Positions 59,684-64,000 of a DNA stretch of 64,000 bases are shown in pieces. This DNA comes from Hornefia butyriciproducens (GTDB taxonomy: Bacteria; Bacillota; Clostridia; Peptostreptococcales; Anaerovoracaceae). Position numbers and translations under genes: made by a program. The notes below the pieces were generated by a model. It saw nothing but the letters and a program-made list of their open reading frames with translations, ran no database searches and was not told the origin of the DNA. Position 1 is the stretch's first letter; each line of letters starts with the position of its first letter. Location: positions 186,001 to 250,000 of the forward strand of contig NZ_VUMZ01000002.1 of NCBI RefSeq assembly GCF_009695915.1, read 5' to 3'.

Positions 59684-59824
59684 AAGTTTACGCCATATTT
59701 AGTCATACTGCCGCTGATCGGAATTCCCTTCCCGCTTTCACAGCTTTGATCATCGGTACTGCGTGAGCAGAAAATTCGTGGAGCACTTGATACGACCCGG
59801 AATATCTGACTATTCAAAAAGCCA

Positions 59825-59887
59825 TTGTACAGAGGACACATTTATGTTAGAATATTTTTGTTGACTGAAACGGCGGGAGCCCCGCCG
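59825..59887 (+). promoter_or_regulatory. Promoter and GC-rich leader hairpin of the EF-G-like gene
   Basis: TTGTAC, 17 bp, TAGAAT (59825-59853), then a 7-bp hairpin CGGCGGG-AGC-CCCGCCG at about 59871-59887 in the leader, 25 nt before the start codon. Confidence 0.6.
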
Positions 59888-59912
59888 AATAATATGTACG
59901 AGGAGGTCTTAT

Positions 59913-61874
59913 ATGAAAGGCTATACGAGCGAAACCATTAGAAACGTCGCCCTGCTGGGTCACGGCGGATGCGGGAAAACCACTTTCCTGGAAGCTGCGC
60001 TTTATGAGACGGGAGTCATCAAGAAGCTCGGCAAGGTCGAGGACGGGAACACTGTATCCGACTATGACAAGATGGAAGTCGAGAAGGGCTTTTCCATCAA
60101 CACCTCGGTCGTTCCGATCGAGTGGAAGGGCAGCAAGATCAATTTCATAGATACGCCGGGATATTTCGACTTCATCGGCGAAGTCAATGCGGCGCTGAGA
60201 GCTGCGGAAGCCGCTGTAATCATGGTGGACGCGGGCTCCGGAATCCAGGTGGGTACGGAAGCAGCATGGAAGGCATGCGAGCGTTACAGTACGCCGAGAT
60301 TCATCGTCATCAACAAGAGAGATAAAGACGAATTCGATTTCTACAAGACCTTCGGCGAACTGAAGGAGAAGTTCGGGGATGCGCTGATTCCGCTGAGCTG
60401 GCCTTTGTCCGCGGAAATCGATGAAGATCTGAAGGAAGCCATCGCCTCGGCGGACGAGGAACTGATGGAGAAATATTTTGAAGGTGAGGACTTTACAGAC
60501 GAGGAAATCAAGAACGGCATGGTCAAAGGCATTTCCGAAGGCGTGATCGTTCCGGTCTGCTCCTCTGCCTTTGAACTGGGACAGGGCGTTGAAGGTCTTC
60601 TGGATCTGCTGCTGACCTACGTTCCCACGCCGCTTCAGCACGGCGCGTATAAAGGCTTTAACGACAACAACGAGCCGGTGGAGAGAATGTGTGTCACCGA
60701 CGCGCCCATGTCGGCCTTTGTATTCAAGACAATCGTCGACCCGTTCGTCGGCAAGATCTCAATTATGAAGGTCGTGACGGGCAAGATGGAATCCGGTACC
60801 GAGGTATATAACGAGAGAGCGGGGAAATCCGAGAAATTGGGCAAGCTGTTCTTCCTGAGAGGAAAAGAGCAGACGGAGCTGAATTATGCGGAGGCGGGCG
60901 ACATCTGTGCCGTTGCCAAGCTGCAGTACACTAAATCGGGCGATACCCTTTGTGACAAGAGCGACATCATCCGCTACCTGCCGCTGGATTATCCGTCGCC
61001 GACATATTTCATCGCCATCGAGGCGGAGGACAAGAACGACGAGGAGAAGATGGGCACCGGTCTCGCCAGACTGCGTGAGGAAGACCCCTCCTTCGTGGTG
61101 GAAAGAAATCCTGAGACCCATCAGACGCTGCTGGGCGGACAGGGCGATATGCAGCTGAACATCATCATGGCCAAGCTGAAGGATCGTTTCGGCGTTTCCG
61201 TCCGGACCGTTCCGCAGAAGATCGCATACAGGGAGACCATCAAGGGCAGTTCCGACGTGCAGGGCAAGCACAAAAAACAGTCCGGCGGAGCCGGTCAGTA
61301 CGGCGATGTCCATATCCGGTTCTCTCCCTCGCAGGAGCCGGGTCTGGAATTTTCAGAGGAACTGTTCGGCGGTTCGGTGCCGAAGAACTACGTTCCCGCC
61401 GTCGAAAAGGGACTGCAGGAATGCATGGAGAAGGGTCCCCTCGCCGGCTGCAAATGCGTGAACATCAAGGCGGTGCTGTATGACGGCTCGTATCATGAAG
61501 TGGATTCCAACGAGGTCTCCTTCAAGCTGGCGGCGGCGCTGGCCTTTAAGAAGGGCATCGTCGAGGCAAATCCGTGCCTGCTGGAGCCGATCATGCACCT
61601 GGACATCTATGTTCCGGATGACTACATGGGCGACGTCATGGGCGACATGAACAAACGGCGCGGAAAAATTCTGGGGATGGAACCGCAGAGCAACGGCGAA
61701 CAGAAACTGCTGGCAGAGGCGCCTCAGTCCGAGCTATTCGACTATGCGCTGGGACTGCGCTCCATGACGCAGGGCAGAGGAACCTTCGAGATGAAGTTCG
61801 ACCGTTATCAGGAGGTGCCGAAGGCTCTTGCAGAAAAGATTATCGCAGAGCATCAGGCCGAGAATGAGAAATAA
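59913..61874 (+). CDS. EF-G-like GTPase (second EF-G type)
   Basis: 653 residues, about 40 shorter than canonical EF-G. G1 is GHGGCGKTTF near residue 16 instead of AHIDAGKTT; G3 DTPGYFDF and G4 NKRD are present. Domains II-V follow (domain IV has GGAGQYGDVHIRFSP). These features mark the EF-G2-like paralogue group, whose role in translocation or recycling is less clear; the canonical fusA would be elsewhere. GAGGAGG precedes the ATG. A terminator follows. Confidence 0.88.
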   Translation: MKGYTSETIRNVALLGHGGCGKTTFLEAALYETGVIKKLGKVEDGNTVSDYDKMEVEKGFSINTSVVPIEWKGSKINFIDTPGYFDFIGEVNAALRAAEAAVIMVDAGSGIQVGTEAAWKACERYSTPRFIVINKRDKDEFDFYKTFGELKEKFGDALIPLSWPLSAEIDEDLKEAIASADEELMEKYFEGEDFTDEEIKNGMVKGISEGVIVPVCSSAFELGQGVEGLLDLLLTYVPTPLQHGAYKGFNDNNEPVERMCVTDAPMSAFVFKTIVDPFVGKISIMKVVTGKMESGTEVYNERAGKSEKLGKLFFLRGKEQTELNYAEAGDICAVAKLQYTKSGDTLCDKSDIIRYLPLDYPSPTYFIAIEAEDKNDEEKMGTGLARLREEDPSFVVERNPETHQTLLGGQGDMQLNIIMAKLKDRFGVSVRTVPQKIAYRETIKGSSDVQGKHKKQSGGAGQYGDVHIRFSPSQEPGLEFSEELFGGSVPKNYVPAVEKGLQECMEKGPLAGCKCVNIKAVLYDGSYHEVDSNEVSFKLAAALAFKKGIVEANPCLLEPIMHLDIYVPDDYMGDVMGDMNKRRGKILGMEPQSNGEQKLLAEAPQSELFDYALGLRSMTQGRGTFEMKFDRYQEVPKALAEKIIAEHQAENEK

Positions 61875-61901
61875 ACCGATATAACAAAGGCAACCAACAG
61901 A

Positions 61902-61929
61902 GACAAGCATTTCGCGATGCTTGTCTTTT
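61902..61929 (+). terminator. Terminator of the EF-G-like gene
   Basis: GACAAGCAT, TTCGCG loop, ATGCTTGTC, then TTTT. Confidence 0.88.
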
Positions 61930-61975
61930 GGGTTAGCGCGCTATGGGCGCGCTTTAACGGGAGAAGAGTGACAAT

Positions 61976-63361
61976 ATGGCAAAAAAAGCGAAAACGGTAT
62001 TTGTTTGCCAGGAATGCGGTTACGAAAGCCCCAAATGGATGGGGAGGTGTATCTGCGGTGCATGGGATTCCATGGTGGAGGAGAAAATACAGGAGGTTCC
62101 GGAGAAGGATGCACGGCGCAGGGGCAGTTCCGGTGCGGGAGGAATGGCGGTGCCTTCTCCTCTGACAAAGGTTGGGTCGGCGGATCATCATCGGGTCGAT
62201 ACCGGAATCGGCGAGCTGAACCGGGTTCTTGGAGGCGGACTGGTGAAGGGTTCATTGACACTGATCAGCGGTGAGCCCGGCATAGGAAAGTCCACTCTGA
62301 TTATCCAGGCGGCGGCCAATATCGCAGAGAAGGGAGAGCCTGTGCTGTATGTATCCGGAGAGGAGTCAGAGGAACAGATTAAAATGCGGGCGGACCGTGT
62401 CTGCCCGCAGATGAGCGATTCGCTGCTGGTGCTGGCGGAGACGAACATGGAAAATATCATTGCCGCCTGCGAAAAGGTCCGGCCGGGATTTCTTATCATC
62501 GATTCTATTCAGACCATGTATACTCAGGAACTTGATTCTGTACCCGGCAGCGTTTCCCAGGTCCGGGCCTGCGGAAATCTGCTGATGAAGGTGGGAAAAA
62601 GCGACAACATTCCGGTCTTCATCGTCGCCCATGTCACCAAGAGCGGCGAACTGGCGGGGCCGAAAATCGTAGAGCATCTGGTGGACTGCGTTCTGAATTT
62701 TTCCGGAGAACGGGATCATGAGGTACGCATCCTCAGAGCCTACAAAAATCGATTCGGTACAACCAGCGAAATCGGCGCTTTTCAAATGGAAGGGGAAGGC
62801 CTTCAGGAGATCCGGAACCTGTCCGGGAGCTTCCTGGAAAGCACCGAGGAAAAGACAGAGGGTTCCGTCGTCACGGCGGTTTACGAGGGGAGCCGCCCGG
62901 TGTTCCTGGAAATTCAGGCGCTGACCACGCCGGCAAACATCGGTTTTGCCCGGCGGACGGCAGTGGGAATTGATCATCAGCGGCTTTCTATGATTCTGGC
63001 GGTACTGGAAAAGAAGCTGGGAATCAGGATGATAGACCAGGACGTATATGTTAATGTAGTGGGCGGTTTGAGGCCGGACAGTACATCCGTGGATCTCGGA
63101 GTGGCTCTTGCGGTATATTCCTCCCTGCGTGGCGTGACCTGCCGCAGAAGAACTGTTGCCATCGGGGAGGTGGGGCTGACCGGTGATCTGCGTTCCGTAT
63201 CTGCCGCGGAGAAAATCGCATTGGAGGCTGATCGGCTGGGCTACGAACAGATTATTATGCCTGCCCGGAACGCCGGACGGATGAAGGGGGGAGAAGCCGG
63301 GCGCTGCCGGATCTCCGGCGTCCGTTCCCTGTCTGAGGCGGTTCAGGCGTTCAGGGAATGA
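61976..63361 (+). CDS. radA: DNA repair protein RadA (Sms)
   Basis: 461 residues. An N-terminal four-Cys zinc finger (CQECGYESPKWMGRCICGAW, residues 11-30), a RecA-like ATPase with Walker A GEPGIGKST near 97, the RadA-specific KNRFG near 257, and a C-terminal Lon-like domain (VYVNVVGGLRPDSTSVDLGV). It helps branch migration in homologous recombination. GGGAGAAGAG precedes ATG. Confidence 0.97.
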   Translation: MAKKAKTVFVCQECGYESPKWMGRCICGAWDSMVEEKIQEVPEKDARRRGSSGAGGMAVPSPLTKVGSADHHRVDTGIGELNRVLGGGLVKGSLTLISGEPGIGKSTLIIQAAANIAEKGEPVLYVSGEESEEQIKMRADRVCPQMSDSLLVLAETNMENIIAACEKVRPGFLIIDSIQTMYTQELDSVPGSVSQVRACGNLLMKVGKSDNIPVFIVAHVTKSGELAGPKIVEHLVDCVLNFSGERDHEVRILRAYKNRFGTTSEIGAFQMEGEGLQEIRNLSGSFLESTEEKTEGSVVTAVYEGSRPVFLEIQALTTPANIGFARRTAVGIDHQRLSMILAVLEKKLGIRMIDQDVYVNVVGGLRPDSTSVDLGVALAVYSSLRGVTCRRRTVAIGEVGLTGDLRSVSAAEKIALEADRLGYEQIIMPARNAGRMKGGEAGRCRISGVRSLSEAVQAFRE

Positions 63362-63362
63362 G

Positions 63363-63406
63363 GCAAACGGCATGTCCTGAAATTTCAGGAGCATGCCGCT
63401 TGCTTT
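63363..63406. terminator. Hairpin after radA
   Basis: GCAAACGGCATG...TCCTGAAA pairs with TTTCAGGA...GCATGCCG-CTTGC, followed by TTTGG. A weak T-run, but placement between converging genes fits a terminator. Confidence 0.6.
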
Positions 63407-63446
63407 GGTGTATGCCGCGCCCGCGGCTCCGGACTGGCCGGCGGTT

Positions 63447-64000
63447 TTACCGCCGGTCGTTTAATGTTGGTCCTGCAGGAGCGGACTGTTTGGATTTGTC
63501 CAGAGGCAGTTCGAACCAGAAGGTACTGCCTTTGCCCGGTGTCGATTCCACATCGAATCGGGCTTTGTGCAGGACGAGAATCTCCTTGACGATGGAGAGC
63601 CCCAGACCGCTGCCCTCGGTGGAACGGACGTGGTGGGTGCTGGATTTGTAGTAGCGCTCCCATACGTGAGGAAGCTCATCGGGAGCGATGCCCTGCCCGT
63701 GATCGGTGACGGAGAAGCGGGCGTATTTTCCGTTCCTGCGCAGTTTGATCAGCACGACCTTGTCTTTGCCACAGTATTTGATGGCGTTGTTTACCAGGTT
63801 GTTGATGACCTGCTTGATCTTGGCCTCGTCGCCGTGAATCAGGAAGGGACCGCCTTCACACTTGAACCGTATGTGATAGCCTTCGCTTTCCCGGAGAATA
63901 TCGTAGGAGGCTACCAGAGATTCCGCTGTTTCCTGCAGGTCGAAGTGACTCATGTCAAGGACCACCTTACGCGACTGCATCCGCGACAGGTTCAGCATAT
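63447..64000 (-). CDS. Sensor histidine kinase, C-terminal part (runs off the window)
   Basis: At least 183 residues of a HATPase domain: N box INNLVNNAIKYC, G1 DHGQGIAPDEL, F-region YYKSSTHHVRSTEGSGLGLS and GSTFWFELPL at the end. The His-containing dimerisation helix and sensor lie beyond base 64000; the first visible residues (LNLSRMQSRKVVL) are the end of the helical linker. An ATG at 63998 is probably an internal Met. The matching response regulator should lie to the right. Confidence 0.88.
   Translation of the reverse strand, partial: MLNLSRMQSRKVVLDMSHFDLQETAESLVASYDILRESEGYHIRFKCEGGPFLIHGDEAKIKQVINNLVNNAIKYCGKDKVVLIKLRRNGKYARFSVTDHGQGIAPDELPHVWERYYKSSTHHVRSTEGSGLGLSIVKEILVLHKARFDVESTPGKGSTFWFELPLDKSKQSAPAGPTLNDRR

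Noticed and set aside
1-64000. tRNA, rRNA or known riboswitch genes
   Set aside because: No cloverleaf arms, rRNA signature or recognisable riboswitch core was seen by eye in the spacers; a covariance-model search would be decisive.

Overview
The window looks like the chromosome of an anaerobic Gram-positive bacterium of the Clostridia. The evidence is strong AGGAGG-type ribosome binding sites, a CIRCE/HrcA operator, two [FeFe] hydrogenases, a giant sortase-anchored surface protein with a PDTG-type signal, an LCP cell-wall protein, GHKL/LytTR signalling, and separate GlnRS and AsnRS. I would guess Peptostreptococcales/Anaerovoracaceae-like, but genus cannot be fixed from sequence reading alone. 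Most of the window is GC-rich. An AT-rich island at about 8.2-10.1 kb stands out. No rRNA, tRNA or CRISPR array was seen.

Layout. 0-1.6 kb: an XRE antitoxin with a truncated HipA-like toxin and two small Cys-rich proteins. 1.9-8.1 kb: polyphosphate genes ppx-ppk1, a flavodoxin-like reductase, and lon under a CIRCE element. 8.2-11.6 kb: AT-rich island with a small secreted (possibly lactococcin-972-like) protein and an FtsX/MacB-like membrane protein, then VanZ-like and PIN-like genes. 11.7-15.4 kb: a decayed surface-protein gene, a repeat-rich leader and a LytTR/GHKL two-component system. 15.4-23.4 kb: PQ-loop-like protein, LysR regulator, half an NhaC antiporter, M42 peptidase, a fructokinase-amylosucrase operon, and a LytTR regulator with a repeat insertion. 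24.4-33.7 kb: a 2739-residue vWA/Cna-B/pilin-module surface protein and a small membrane protein. 33.8-36.7 kb: a stand-alone (group B-like) [FeFe] hydrogenase and a LysR regulator. 37-43.9 kb: a DDAH-like hydrolase with an APC transporter, then gshA facing an unusual ATP-grasp ligase, with an EamA exporter. 44-48 kb: DUF1015, TcdA, small proteins and repeat-rich spacers. 48-51.7 kb: a two-gene NAD(P)H-linked [FeFe] hydrogenase. 52-64 kb: lipoprotein, IS256 remnant, ferritin, cca, LCP, glnS, asnS, an EF-G-like factor, radA and the start of a sensor kinase.

How the parts fit. The metabolism suggested is fermentative: hydrogenases dispose of electrons, amylosucrase plus fructokinase process sucrose, and the DDAH/APC pair handles arginine-type compounds. 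Polyphosphate, Lon, RadA, ferritin and a gamma-glutamyl-cysteine pathway point to stress handling.

The most unusual signals are: (1) in-frame tandem-repeat insertions (11-, 12- and 18-residue units) in a CCA-adding enzyme, a response regulator and glutamate-cysteine ligase, with a similar unrepeated low-complexity segment in amylosucrase; (2) three genes whose start codon sits 6-7 nt after a good -10 box with no ribosome binding site, implying leaderless mRNAs; (3) gshA paired with a glutathionylspermidine-synthase-like ATP-grasp enzyme instead of gshB; (4) a Phe-rich 27-codon ORF inside a hairpin next to a MITE-like element; and (5) several dispersed palindromes and tandem repeats in the spacers.
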